Source: Branchiostoma floridae (lineage: Eukaryota > Chordata > Leptocardii > Amphioxiformes > Branchiostomatidae). From it: DNA of 47,195 nt. The position numbers and the translations under genes are program-made. The notes under the pieces are model-generated. The model had not been told where the DNA came from, did not search any database, and saw nothing but the letters and a program-made list of their open reading frames with translations. Shown one piece after another: positions 24,101 to 33,768 of this stretch; within the stretch, counting starts at the first letter, position 1, and each line of letters starts with the position of its first letter. The stretch lies in contig NC_049990.1 of assembly GCF_000003815.2 (NCBI RefSeq), positions 11,585,365-11,632,559 on the forward strand, given 5' to 3'.

Positions 24101-26506
24101 TGGACTACACAACCACAAGCTTCCCGAATCATCTTGGCCACGTCAATCAAGATGATGCCGGCCAAGAGGTTCATCAGCACTATCCACTGGTGGAATATCA
24201 GTGTTCCCCATACCTGAAGGGTTTCTTGTGCAGCATGTACGCGCCACCTTGCAACTTAGAAGGGAACTCCACCCCCCTGCGGCCGTGCAAGAGTCTGTGC
24301 CAAGCCGCCAGGACTGGCTGTGAGAATGTGATGATCGAATTTGGGTTCAGTTGGCCGGAATCACTGGAGTGTGATTCCTTACCCACAACAGACGAGGAGA
24401 AATGCTTTGGAGACACTCATTCTTCTCATCCCTCACTCCTTACACCCTCTCCTCCGCCTCCTTCTCCTCCTCCTTTTTCACGCTCTTCTCCTCCATCATC
24501 TGTGGTCTTAGCGACCCTTCTGCGTGATTACGACAAGAGGGATCGCCCAGACGGGGGACAAACGTCTATCAAGATTGGACTGACACCTCGGACAGCCCTG
24601 GGACGTGTATGTATACGTGTATACTATTCTTCACATCCAAAAGTCCAAAGAACCATTTATATCATACATTGCATAGTAGGCAATGTTTTAGAAATCCTTA
24701 TCATGTATGAAATGTTTCATCTTTTTGATGTTGATGTTTTGACAAGAATGAATGGAAGTACGATGAAATGCTCTTCATCATGAAATACTCAACGTTATCT
24801 TATTATCTTTTTACAGAACGATGAAGATGGTCTTTTTACTCTGCATACCTGGATCAGCATGGTAGGCGCAGCTCTTTTACTTACATGTATACTATCGAAA
24901 TGTTTCAAAAGTAAGGTACACGCGCTGTCATAATATATAGTAATGCATGGAATTAGCTGGTAAGGGAAGGCATTACATTGGCATTCTTCATCGTCTTGAG
25001 CACGTATCATTAATTACTGACTAGCTATGTATACATATCTAAAATGGCTCCACATCTGAGGCGTCGCAAAAAGACTGAATTTTGTTTGTATACATTATGT
25101 TACTTTGGTGGATGTGACAGTTTAAATATATGTAAGATTTTGCCATGATACAGGAATGGAAGGATCTGAGACTGAATTTCGAGAGATTTGGAAACCAGCG
25201 GCTGGAAGTGGCAGTGCAGTACTTGTGGACACCTGACATCTACCTGATCTCAGGGTAAGGGGAATGTCTACGTTGAATTATTTTTCTGACAGGTGGACCC
25301 AAAGTCCTTAGATTTTGTATCAAACCAAACTGATTTAAATGATGATATCCGTGCAAAAAAAACAATTGAATACTAGGCCATGACGTATATATAATCTTCT
25401 CAGTTTACAGATAAAATTGATAGAGGATCTATTTGAGTGTAGATTGTCCATTCAAAAGGGCTATCGTATCTAAATTCAATCCTATTTTGTGAAGCAAAAA
25501 TAGTAGTAGTTAATTTTTTGTGTTTCAAGCTTTTTTTGCATCAATCGATTCAATTTTCCTTTCGATATTCTGTTAGTGGTATGCATTGCTGAACGGTGCA
25601 ATATAACCTTGGGCGTCTGGGGGAGCTGTTTGTCGTATTTCAGTGCTGGAGAGTATTCAAATTTTGTTTTCCAGTGTAAAGGCAGATGAGATGCCGTTGC
25701 CCTTGACAACAGAAGCGTCGATCTTAAGTGACGGAACCGTGCGTTATGTCGTACCCTGGACCTTCACTGTGCCTTGTAGGAAACGGCCCGAGTTTGAATG
25801 GGACTGCCAAGTTGTGTTCCAGTCGTGGAACAAGGTAAGAAGAATGCCGGGTCATGTCACAGCGTTACAGCCAGAGAACAAGGTCAATGTCATAAATCCA
25901 CGGCTCATCTAATAAAGTAAAACAAATTCAAACATACAAACCCAGAACAACATACATAAAATCAGACTATCAGCATAAGAATTGCGGGAGAGGTTCGTGT
26001 GGTGGGAGCAATTGGACAAAAGTAGTCAGATCTAAAAGTCTGTATCTCCCCCCGTCCTGTCCCTACTACACCATTAATGTCACGAATCCAAAAAGACCAC
26101 GTGTCCTGAGAAAATGGGTTAGTAAATACACATTAGTCTTAATAAAGCCATAAGGTATGGTCAATTTGGTGAGTCTGCGTAACTTATTTAAGCTGAAGAC
26201 AATTTACCTTATCCAAAATAATGTTTACTTATAGATTTGTCTGATGCATGAATATACGACAAAGGTTCTACATTTTAAACATCCTCTCGCCCATGTATTT
26301 TGTAAGGGTATTTGGAAAACAATTTTGGTCTTATCTCTGTATGTTTGCAGCCGGCCGATGAGATAACACTGTCTTCCATGGACCAGTCTTTGGACGCGGA
26401 AGAATACAACGGCGACCTGAGGTGGAACGTCCAGTCCGTGTCAGCTGATAGCCTGATCACCAACGCTGGAAAATCCCGACTTATCTTCACCCTTTTGGTG
26501 GCTTGA
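18108..26506 (+). CDS. Gene B: signal peptide, two FGFR-like Ig domains, two Frizzled CRDs and a Cys-loop receptor LBD (701 aa)
   Basis: Eleven exons: 18108-18162, 19783-19958, 20426-20549, 21463-21650, 22425-22566, 23105-23518, 24062-24606, 24817-24861, 25154-25254, 25675-25834 and 26351-26506 (TGA). They total 2106 nt with frame kept throughout. The ATG at 18108 begins a signal peptide ([18 protein letters not shown]). The order is Ig (about 20-117), Ig (118-228), Fz CRD (229-347), Fz CRD (367-485), a Ser/Pro linker and the LBD (513-701). There is no kinase, no Frizzled seven-helix domain and no channel helices, so the product should be secreted. The Ig domains resemble the FGF-binding D2-D3 of FGFRs, the CRDs resemble Wnt-binding Frizzled CRDs, and the LBD resembles acetylcholine-binding protein. 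The exon 24062-24606 carries both CRD2 and the LBD start, so this fusion is visible in one continuous reading frame. Ligands are unknown. Confidence 0.88.
19783..20549 (+). other. Gene B module: FGFR D2-like Ig domain
   Basis: Two exons (19783-19958, 20426-20549) split by a phase 0 intron. The domain has [19 protein letters not shown] for strands B-C and [19 protein letters not shown] for strands E-F, with both Ig cysteines and the core Trp. The APEWQNP start and the [11 protein letters not shown] pattern are typical of FGFR second Ig domains; FGFRL1 is the other candidate relative. Confidence 0.85.
20159..20298. mobile_element. 140-bp MITE-like inverted repeat
   Basis: Ends GCTGCGTTCACTTTGGTCAG and GCTGACCAGTGCTAACGCAGC are imperfect inverted copies, with GTCATCAGCCAATCA and TGATTGGTCGAC inside. 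Intronic in gene B. Confidence 0.6.
20715..20775 (-). mobile_element. Retroelement-like 3' tail, reverse copy
   Basis: On the minus strand it reads CATTGTACCATGTACAAAAT and GTACAATAAAGTCCATTCAT, resembling the tails at 14757 and 21385 in opposite orientation. Confidence 0.45.
21385..21452 (+). mobile_element. Retroelement-like 3' tail, copy 2, abutting a splice acceptor
   Basis: Contains GTCTTGTTGTGACCTGTAAT and GTGCAATAAGGGTCTTC followed by a pyrimidine-rich stretch. It ends about 10 bases before the acceptor at 21462, so the element may supply the pyrimidine tract of the D3 exon. Confidence 0.45.
21765..21931. mobile_element. 167-bp MITE with perfect 16-bp inverted ends
   Basis: AATTGGACTCACCCAA (21765-21780) and TTGGGTGAGTCCAATT (21916-21931) are exact reverse complements. 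Intronic in gene B. Confidence 0.7.
22071..22312. mobile_element. 242-bp MITE with about 40-bp inverted ends
   Basis: The left end starts TATAGGGACTTACCCTCTAA and continues ATTTTCGGTCAATCTCCGT. The right end is the near-perfect reverse complement, ending AAAGTCCCTATA. Intronic in gene B. Confidence 0.75.
22567..24470 (+). repeat. Tandem duplication of a CRD exon with its upstream intron (about 0.95 kb unit)
   Basis: Intron 22567-23104 plus exon 23105-23518 is repeated as intron 23519-24061 plus the CRD part of exon 24062-24606. Intronic blocks are shared too (TTTAGCGTGTCT, TAGTTCTTTGAATA, GGCAGGATGGGAAGG, CTTGGCCCGGGT), so the whole segment was copied. Confidence 0.85.
23105..23518 (+). other. 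Gene B module: Frizzled-type CRD 1
   Basis: A single phase 1-1 exon. All ten Frizzled CRD cysteines are visible, in the order [50 protein letters not shown] and EICFG. The EVHQFFPLV and FGFNWPESL strings are typical of true Frizzled CRDs rather than ROR or MuSK CRDs. A Ser/Pro tail follows and the exon ends with GLTVKP, echoing the end of the Ig exon (WLTVQP). Confidence 0.92.
24062..24606 (+). other. Gene B module: Frizzled-type CRD 2 joined to the start of the LBD in one exon
   Basis: CRD2 has all ten cysteines ([12 protein letters not shown] through EEKCFG) and is very similar to CRD1. It runs without interruption into a low-complexity Pro/Ser linker, then [17 protein letters not shown] and [13 protein letters not shown], the first helix and strand of the LBD. 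The donor CGT|GTATGT is phase 0, matching the equivalent LBD intron of gene A. Confidence 0.92.
24817..26506 (+). other. Gene B module: rest of the nicotinic-type LBD
   Basis: Exons 24817-24861, 25154-25254, 25675-25834 and 26351-26506 have the same intron phases as gene A. Motifs are [45 protein letters not shown] and FTLLVA then stop. The Cys-loop has only 9 intervening residues. Loop C lacks vicinal cysteines. The last two exons are strikingly similar to gene A at the DNA level. Confidence 0.85.
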
Positions 26507-26875
26507 AATGTTTTCTTTGTATTTGCAATTTAGTGTCCGATCAAGGTTACTAAAAGGAATTGTCATTAGAAAGAGTTGGTCAATGTATCATTGTCCAGAG
26601 ACTATGTATACCAGAGTCTCCATGTCTATAGACGTTCAAACACATTATCATTTCGTAACGTTTTGAAGCATAATTTGGACGTAAGGCCATAGTAAACTAG
26701 ATACTGCACTTCTGAAATTAAATCAAATGCATGTTGAATTTGAATTTTCGATGTCAACTTTCTTTCTAATCAAGAAACTAGTAGAACATACATATATCTA
26801 GATACTTTTAAGATACTGCCCTGGTAATTATGTATCTGTTCTTACAGAAATAGAATCCAAACACGTAGCCCTGAT
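26507..26875. other. 3' flank of gene B
   Basis: No ORF of interest. AATTAAATC near 26716 contains a weak ATTAAA polyadenylation-type hexamer, but nothing is decisive. Confidence 0.4.
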
Positions 26876-29254
26876 AAGAAAACGAATCTATCAAGCTAAA
26901 AGTGGAGGCTGACTAAGCTAACGAAGAACTCTACAAACCTAATTGGCAATACCGTGTGAGGCGATTTGTCACCGCCATGGCACATAGGGTCTGTTTGCGC
27001 ATCGTAGCATCCTGTGGTGATGACGTCACTAAGATCCCAGGCGATTCAAGCTTTACGTCACTTGAAGATTAAACTGTCTTTTTATAGTCAAAGGAACTGC
27101 ACTAAATAGATCAAGGACTATCTCGATTCCGGGATGGTATACTGGGACATATCTGGTACTATTTTCTGCCACTTCTTCAAATTTGTTACGTTGTGGAATT
27201 TGAAATATCCCTCCGCCGAACCTTTCTGACCTTTTCAAATATTTATCATCATCTTACTAGGTACTCATTGTCTTGATCTTCGAAAATGATTTAAAAACAG
27301 AAGCAATATGTTTAGTATTTGTTTTTAAAAGACTGATAAGTAGAACTTGATATTGAGGACAGGTCGGCACTTGGTCAGTCCAGTAGCACCCTATATGGCA
27401 AGGGTTTTCTTGACTAAGCCTTGTCTATAAGATGAGACTAAACGACATGTCTCCTATTACGTTACGTACTTCATACATGCTCGCCATTTTCATGTCTGTG
27501 TCTTGTATTCCTAACAACCCCTTGAAAAAATCAGCATACAAAGAACTCACATTCATAGTCTGGACAATAGGCATTTGTACCTAGTACGTTTATATCTATA
27601 TCACATCGGATTCCATACATTTCATGTTAAGATATAAATATCGTACATTATCTTCGTATAACACAAGGTAGTCAGGTTTCAAGTAATACATGTACTACAA
27701 ATCCTAGTAAAGATGTTACTGTTGTAGTAAACAATTATGGTTGGCAGTGAAGTGATGTTATTGACTGTAAATATTTACGTCTCTGTAGAATAGTAGAATC
27801 AGTCTTTATCTTAGTTTAGGCAAGCAGGTAAATGATTTTTTTTCTACAAAAAGGGCTGTCAAGTTAATGCGATGTTTTTTAAACCTTGCACTTTCACTAG
27901 TTTGTAATTTCTTCATATCCATCAATCTCTTAATTTAATCTGTCTCTATATTCATAGCATCTATGTTAATTTTAATAAACAATGTTTCATCATTATGACT
28001 ACAAAAGAGGCAACTAAAACATCTTTATCCTGTTACACCAATACTATGAAAATCTTGTGAATTGGCCCCAAAAGCTGTAAATTTGACTTGATGTTCTAAA
28101 TTTAGCACTGACATATCTTCAAAATAAAACACCTCTAACAATCTTGTACCGAAATCTATGTCATTCTAACTTTACTGCCTTTGCCAAATGTTTCTAGAAA
28201 TCATCCTTGCCGGATTTGTCATTAGCTTTCTAACAAGAAGAATGTGTTGCTTTTTCTTTATCGGTTCTTTATTTACAATGTTCATCATGCAGTTCCCTCA
28301 CAGCAACGTGGTGGCGCTGTTGAGTAATAATAGCAAGATGGCGGTGCTGAATATGGCTGTACAGGTAGAAGCTCGTGGAATTTCGGCTCCGTTGGAACAG
28401 GATTGGGCTTGTTCCATCAGGTCATCTGTGGAGAGGAAAAAACACATTTCACAAATTGCGAAAAGACGTTACGACCAGATAGCATGTTTGCATGTTTAAT
28501 TAACAAAAGTACATTCTAACTGCATATTGCATGTATATAGTGTACATCCCATATTCTAACAGAAACGCGATAACTTTTGTTAGTCTTGAAATAAAATCAA
28601 TTTTGCACTGTGATAATGATGCACCCTGTTAGAAAATAAGACGTGTTATTGAAAATAGCACGTCTCTGTTAGAAAATAAGACGTGTTGTTGAAAAAAGCA
28701 CATCTCTGTTAGAAAATAAGACGTGTTCATAAATGTATGAAAATGATGTAAACCCTGTCTTCACACTGGTAAGGAAACAGCATGACTTAATCAACATTTT
28801 TGATACTAAATATTATGTAAAGAATGAATTCAGTAATACCAAATAAAGTGTTTTCGTCTGTTTTATCGTTGCCATCTTGCGAACATACAGCAGTTAACAG
28901 CTATGACAGACATGACGGTTTGGCGGAGGAATATTTTAGATTCCACGCGGTTAACGCGGAACGTCACAAATGTGAAGACGCAGAAAATAGCACCCAAAGT
29001 ATGTCCTAACATGACCTAGGAAGGCCCTCTCATCCCGGGCGTGATTGCACCCAGTATATATAGACTGTTTAATCTTCAAATGACGTAAATCTCTCGTCGC
29101 CTGGGATTCAAATTACGTCATCACTACAAACTGCGATACGCAAACAGTACCATGACGTTGACATATCACCTCACACGGTATTGCCAATTAGGTTGGTAGA
29201 GTTTGTTCAGCTTAACCAGCCTCCACATTTAGACGGCGTCGTTTCTTGGCTATT
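26876..29254. mobile_element. About 2.4 kb element with terminal inverted repeats near 190 bp
   Basis: The left end (about 26876-27087) and right end (about 29056-29254) are reverse complements at moderate identity. Shared blocks include GTGGAGGCTG, CCTAATTGGCAATACCGTGT, GTGATGACGT, ATCCCAGGCGA and GAAGATTAAAC. The AT-rich interior has no recognisable transposase and a 40-bp tandem repeat. It appears to be a non-autonomous DNA transposon just downstream of gene B; exact ends and target duplication were not determined. Confidence 0.7.
28626..28727 (+). repeat. 40-bp tandem repeat, about 2.5 copies
   Basis: Units beginning CTGTTAGAAAATAAGACGTG start at 28626, 28666 and 28706. The full units carry an internal AGACGTG/CACGTCT-type dyad. 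Located inside the 2.4 kb inverted-repeat element. Confidence 0.85.
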
Positions 29255-29727
29255 TTTACGTGAGACCATTATATTTTTAAAGTTCATAGGTCTTCAGAGG
29301 AAAGGGACGCAGATCTATGATAGAGAAACGCTGTTTTTACCCGGAAGTTTGTCAATGTTTTCTTTACCGTTTGTGTGTGACTTTGGGCAACACAAATTGT
29401 TAACTCGTGGAGGGATCCTCAATATCGTCGGTATGTGTGTAGGAGGTGGGAAAATGAAGGCCAAGTTCGATAGTAAGCCGTCGAACGGTTTTCTACGACT
29501 CTGCAGCAGAAGTTCCCGTTTAGATATCACGTGTTATGGACATGCTATGGTCGTGAATTTTGAGTGGCATATGGGTTTTATGTGCCAAATAATGGATGCG
29601 GAAATGCACAAGACATATATCATTCAGGCTACTGTGTGCTTGCAACACTACTGCAAATGAATATTAGTAAAAATGTGTTCAATCAAGCATACTTTAATTG
29701 GCAAAATACATTAAAAGAAAATAAAGA
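29255..29727. other. Gap between the transposon and gene C
   Basis: Contains most of an unrecognised 159-codon plus-strand ORF (29181-29660) that overlaps the transposon end and shows no family I know. Just below the gene C stop, the minus strand has ATTAAA near 29694, a possible polyadenylation signal for gene C. Confidence 0.4.
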
Positions 29728-31820
29728 CTAGGTACCAGTTTTCCTGTCAAGCTCCCACAGATAGTTGTCCCAGAATGCACAGGACTTTGACCTTGGGCCA
29801 TTGGCCATCCGGTTCCCCCCTACATCCAGGATGAGATACTCCTGTCCCTCGTCTGTGTACGGTCGCCATACGTCCGGCGCAGGGTCTTCCAGGGTCTGTT
29901 TGTTAGGATTACTGAAACGGAACAAGATGGCGGCAATAATAACCGAGGTGTAAAACAAAACAGGTTTTGCTTATCCAAACCTTTTACTATAGCGATCGAA
30001 AATTTATTATAGCAATAGAAAGTTTTGATTCAATTTTTTGATGAAAAAAATCTATGATTCACCATAGCCCACCATAGCCCGGCGCCTTGTCAGCAATTTT
30101 CATCAATGTGTTAGTACCAGGTAACCTTCCTAGAAGGCGTTTACACTCACATGACTAATGACGATGGTAATGTCCGCCATTTTGGTTGGTTAAACCTTGA
30201 CGTTGAATTTGTATTTTTGTAACAACAGCCACTTTTTGTTACACATTGTACACAATCAAATCGTTAGGTATTCTCAAATGAAAATTGTTAGATTGAGCAG
30301 AATAACTGAACTTACCCTGTCTTTGCAAAATTAGCCCAATACGTCATAATCTCCGTGGCAAACACCGCCTCTTCTTGCGTGTAGTTGTTCTTCTGGTCGG
30401 TCGGAAGCCCGAACACGAACTCGCATTCGTAGCCGTGCATAACACCAGTCCACTTGGGCCACGGGAGGTTGGAAGCCTGGTGAACAAACTTGTACTGGTA
30501 TGTCTTTCTTCCCAGGGACGCCATCGCTTTTCCGAACGACAAAGCCGGGCAGATAAAGTTGTAGTCCCCCGAAAGGTCGTCTATAGCGTCCCGGTACATG
30601 GAGGGTTGGTCAAAGTTGACCCAGTCTATGTATTGGAAAGATAGAGCGTCCACTGAAATATCGTTTATACCGATCACCGACATCTTGATGCCTTCAAGGT
30701 ACTGTTCACGTGTGATGAGACTCCGCGTGTCTTTGCTAAAGCCAGGGGCTCCGTACAGTAAGAAGTACACCCCCTCGTCGTTATTGAACCCGACCATGAC
30801 ATCCGTTTGTTTGAGGTTGCCAGTTTGAAGTGATTGTGTCGGATGCTCTCTGATGAAGTTTCCGTCCACAATGGGGGCAAACGGGAACTGGCAAAGACCC
30901 CATACGACCCATTCGTTATCGCTGATGGTTTGCGCGGGAACTCCTCTCATGCACTCGATGGTTTCTTCTAAGTCTGAGTCCGTGGAGCAACCCACGGCCT
31001 TGGCGAGCTCAATCCCTCGTCTGTATGCCTCTGTGTCCGAGAGCAGTGCCCAGGGAGACAACGCCGACGCGCTCTCCATAATAGCTCTCTGAAACAAGTT
31101 TTTACTCATGGGCGACAACAGGTGGTAGCTCACACTAGCCGCACCCGCACTTTCCCCGAATATGCTCACTTTGTTCGGGGCGCCCCCGAAGGATGCGACG
31201 TTTTCTTTGATCCACGTGAGAGCCAGGTTCTGGTCCATGAGTCCCACGTTACCGGGTGCTTCAGAGTTCCCCAGCGACAGAAATCCCATCGCCCCCGTTC
31301 TATAGTTCATGGAGGCTACGATGACGCCCTGCGTGGCGGCGAGGTACCTTCCGTCGTACACATCCAAAGACGACGTTCCCGACATGAAGCCCCCTCCGTA
31401 GATCCACACCATGACCGTGGCACCTACTGGGACTGGTGACGGCTGCCACACGTTCAGGTACAGGCAGTCCTCGCTCACCGGAGTGTTCGGATTCCACATC
31501 TCCGCTCCCTTATATCCTGGAAACGTGGTATCCGGGAGTTGCATGCAGGTGTTTGGATACGACGATGCATTGTAGATGCCGTTCCACGGCTCCGCCGCGA
31601 TGGGCGGCTTGAATCTTCGAGGCCCCACGGGAGGTGCCCCGTAGGGAATCCCGAGGAAGGCGTTGACGGTCCTCCCCCCGACATCCAGTACCTTCCCCTG
31701 TAGTCTACCCTGCAGTGTTGTGACTATGGGGCCGTTGGTTGTCTGTGCCACTGCGGTCCATGTATGAGCCGTCAGGTTTACCAACAGAACGAAGAACCAG
31801 TACTCCCGTATTGCTGCCAT
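29728..31820 (-). CDS. Gene C: secreted cholinesterase with Cys in the acyl pocket (562 aa)
   Basis: Two coding exons on the minus strand, 31820-30316 and 29911-29728, joined GG|T. I start at the ATG at 31820, which follows an acceptor-like TGCAG; the further-upstream frame has no ATG. A signal peptide covers about residues 1-26. It is an alpha/beta-hydrolase of the cholinesterase family, which hydrolyses choline esters extracellularly. Visible features: Trp109 in EMWNPN (choline site), SEDCLYLNVW, the GGGF oxyanion loop at 142-145, GESAG with Ser224, NDEG with Glu349, VMHGYE with His462, and a peripheral-site Trp in DNEWVVW. The acyl pocket reads Cys310 and Phe312 where vertebrate AChE has two Phe, predicting broader, BChE-like acyl specificity. 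From memory, amphioxus ChE2 is described with such a Cys. The short tail (RKTGT) is odd; see findings. Confidence 0.93.
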
Positions 31821-31923
31821 CTCAGCTGCATTATCCACAACAGTCTACAATGAGACGTTTTCAGACACGACACTGCACCTACAGGTGAAAGAATAAATTT
31901 GGTTTGGTTTGGGTTAGACACAA

Positions 31924-31970
31924 CAGAGAGAGAGAGAGAGAGAAATAGGGAGAGAGAGAGGAAGAGAGGA
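31924..31970 (+). repeat. (GA)n microsatellite
   Basis: GA-rich run, interrupted by AAATAGGG, in the presumed first intron or 5' flank of gene C. Confidence 0.9.
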
Positions 31971-31997
31971 CAGAGATTAACATATGCAAATAAGCAG

Positions 31998-32062
31998 GTA
32001 GATACATAGATTGATAAACAGATAGATTGATGATGGATAGATAAATAGCTAGATAGATACAG
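31998..32062 (+). repeat. Degenerate GATA-type microsatellite
   Basis: Repeated GATA and GATT tetranucleotides (AGATAGATTGATGATGGATA) over about 65 bp. Confidence 0.8.
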
Positions 32063-33177
32063 GGGACTCAATGCTCATGAAGGAAGCAAGTATCATTCGG
32101 TCAACTACGACATGTAAAAACTTAAAGTCCTTGGATTTCGTGACCAAGAACAACCACGATATTGGCAAATGTCTACACATCTGTTGTTGTATGTAGCACT
32201 TCACAAAACGCCCTCAGTTATTGATAGTGAAGGCAACACTTTTTGTTGCGTGTCACGGCAACATACAACATTCGTGTATAGCTGCCGGTTGATTCTGGTA
32301 GTTTCTTTGCTATGTCGTTGTAAACACAAGCAAAACACATATTACAGGTGTTATTAAATTCCTCCCCAGAAACTCCCACGGACTTTGCCAAGTATTTGGT
32401 TTATTCTGTCCCTCGGACGCTTTCTGCTTGAATGGGTCTGTTTTTGTGTTAAGGCCATCCCTGAGTGGAATACCATCTGAACCGGTTTTCACCTTGAGGC
32501 ATGGCCTGGCTTCTTTGGAACGTAACAGTAACATAAACTGACAATTGCGGAATGCCTTTGTTGTGGCCCAGCCAAATCTGCCTCTGGATCTGTCAAAACA
32601 CATTCTTCGGAGAAGACACATTCCCTGGTATGTACAAAGGTGTAACTTGGACACCACTTCATGTATAAACATTTGACTGGAATGAGCCAACATAATTGGC
32701 ATTTTCAAAACTCAATGGATACCAGGTAACAAGGCCCAAATACCACTGCGCGATTTATGATTGCAACTTCGAGCTCCTACCTAAGTTAGAAACACCATGA
32801 TTGATACCAGCCCCGCTGATATGATCACCAAGAGAGAGGACTAACTGAACCCAGTGGGAGAAGCAGGGGTGATACTTGACTCTGATTTTGTGTAATGGAG
32901 CCCCCTAGATGCCATCTGGGTTAAGTTTTAGTTCGATCCGTTGGTCGCAGCCTTTCGACCAGTTTTAGTTGCCCGGGTAGCGAGAAATATGTTGAACTTG
33001 TAATTGATTCGGATAAATCCTTCTTATTCGTTGTGGTATGAACTGTGAAGAGTGCTCTAAACGATGTGCATTTCTCCACCGTTAACTGACAAAAAATACA
33101 AATTTGTACCGTGAAATGAACTCAAATTCTTTGGGTGTAAAATACGCAAATTGAAAACAGGAAAAACTATACTTACT

Positions 33178-33260
33178 AGACACTACCGTTGAGACTGTAA
33201 CGAGAGGACCAGTCACTGCGCTACCGTGTCTCGCATGAGGAAGAATACAGACAGTGCGCA
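33178..33260 (-). other. Possible 5' UTR exon of gene C
   Basis: On the minus strand, sequence ending CAACGGTAGTGTCTA is followed by a strong GTAAGTAT donor (33177 downwards). It lies about 1.35 kb upstream of the acceptor-like TGCAG just before the gene C ATG. There is no coding evidence; the exon start is unknown. Confidence 0.3.
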
Positions 33261-33481
33261 TGCGCACACTTAGGCACTTTTCACATTTGCATAATGATGA
33301 CGTAGTTACGTGCAGGAGAGAGAAATGCCTATCTTACAATGATCTCTCCATTTGTCTATCTATGCCTTGATAGACGGTTAGATAAAGTGCATTTAGATAT
33401 AATTGGTGTACATTCTAAATGTAGTTGTATGATCTAGTTATATTGATTCTCAGTCTCATTCTTGATACACAGAAACATGCA

Positions 33482-33768
33482 GTGATCTCACTGCACCTGG
33501 GGCACCGGTGCGGCACCGTGGGGTTCGTTCACTGCAGCACTGTTGTGTTATTTTCGCGTATTTTTACAATAATTTAGAGATTGCGTAATACGTACAAGTT
33601 TGACTTCAGTTCAGTCGATGACATAATCATCAAGTTTGACTTAGAACTATAGAAGACAACAAAATACACAAAACGTAAGAAAATATAGTTCTTTATCTAT
33701 GAAACTCGTTGAGTAGTTTTTCAACCCCCGCAGTGCCACGCGCCGGTGCCCCAAGTGCAGTGAGATAC
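33482..33768. mobile_element. 287-bp MITE with about 43-bp GC-rich inverted ends
   Basis: The left end TGATCTCACTGCACCTGGGG continuing CACCGGTGCGGCACCG is an imperfect reverse complement of the right end (CGCCGGTGCCCC then AAGTGCAGTGAGATA). The GC-rich ends contrast with an AT-rich middle. Confidence 0.7.

Larger units (their letters stand above)
31827..33481. other. Upstream region of gene C with microsatellites
   Basis: Contains the (GA)n and GATA microsatellites, an unrecognised 132-codon minus-strand ORF (32310-32708), and the possible 5' UTR exon. No other gene recognised. Confidence 0.5.

Noticed and set aside
28626-28727. CRISPR array
   Set aside because: Contiguous 40-bp tandem units without unique spacers, in a eukaryotic context.
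29181-29660. 159-codon plus-strand ORF as a gene
   Set aside because: Overlaps the right inverted end of the transposon, has no recognisable domain and lacks splice or promoter support.
30375-31439. Plus-strand ORFs over gene C, and likewise 42348-43231 over gene D
   Set aside because: Antisense shadows of the cholinesterase coding exons.
31821-31838. Gene C start at 31838
   Set aside because: That upstream codon is GTG, not ATG, on the minus strand, and a TGCAG acceptor-like site lies between it and the ATG at 31820.
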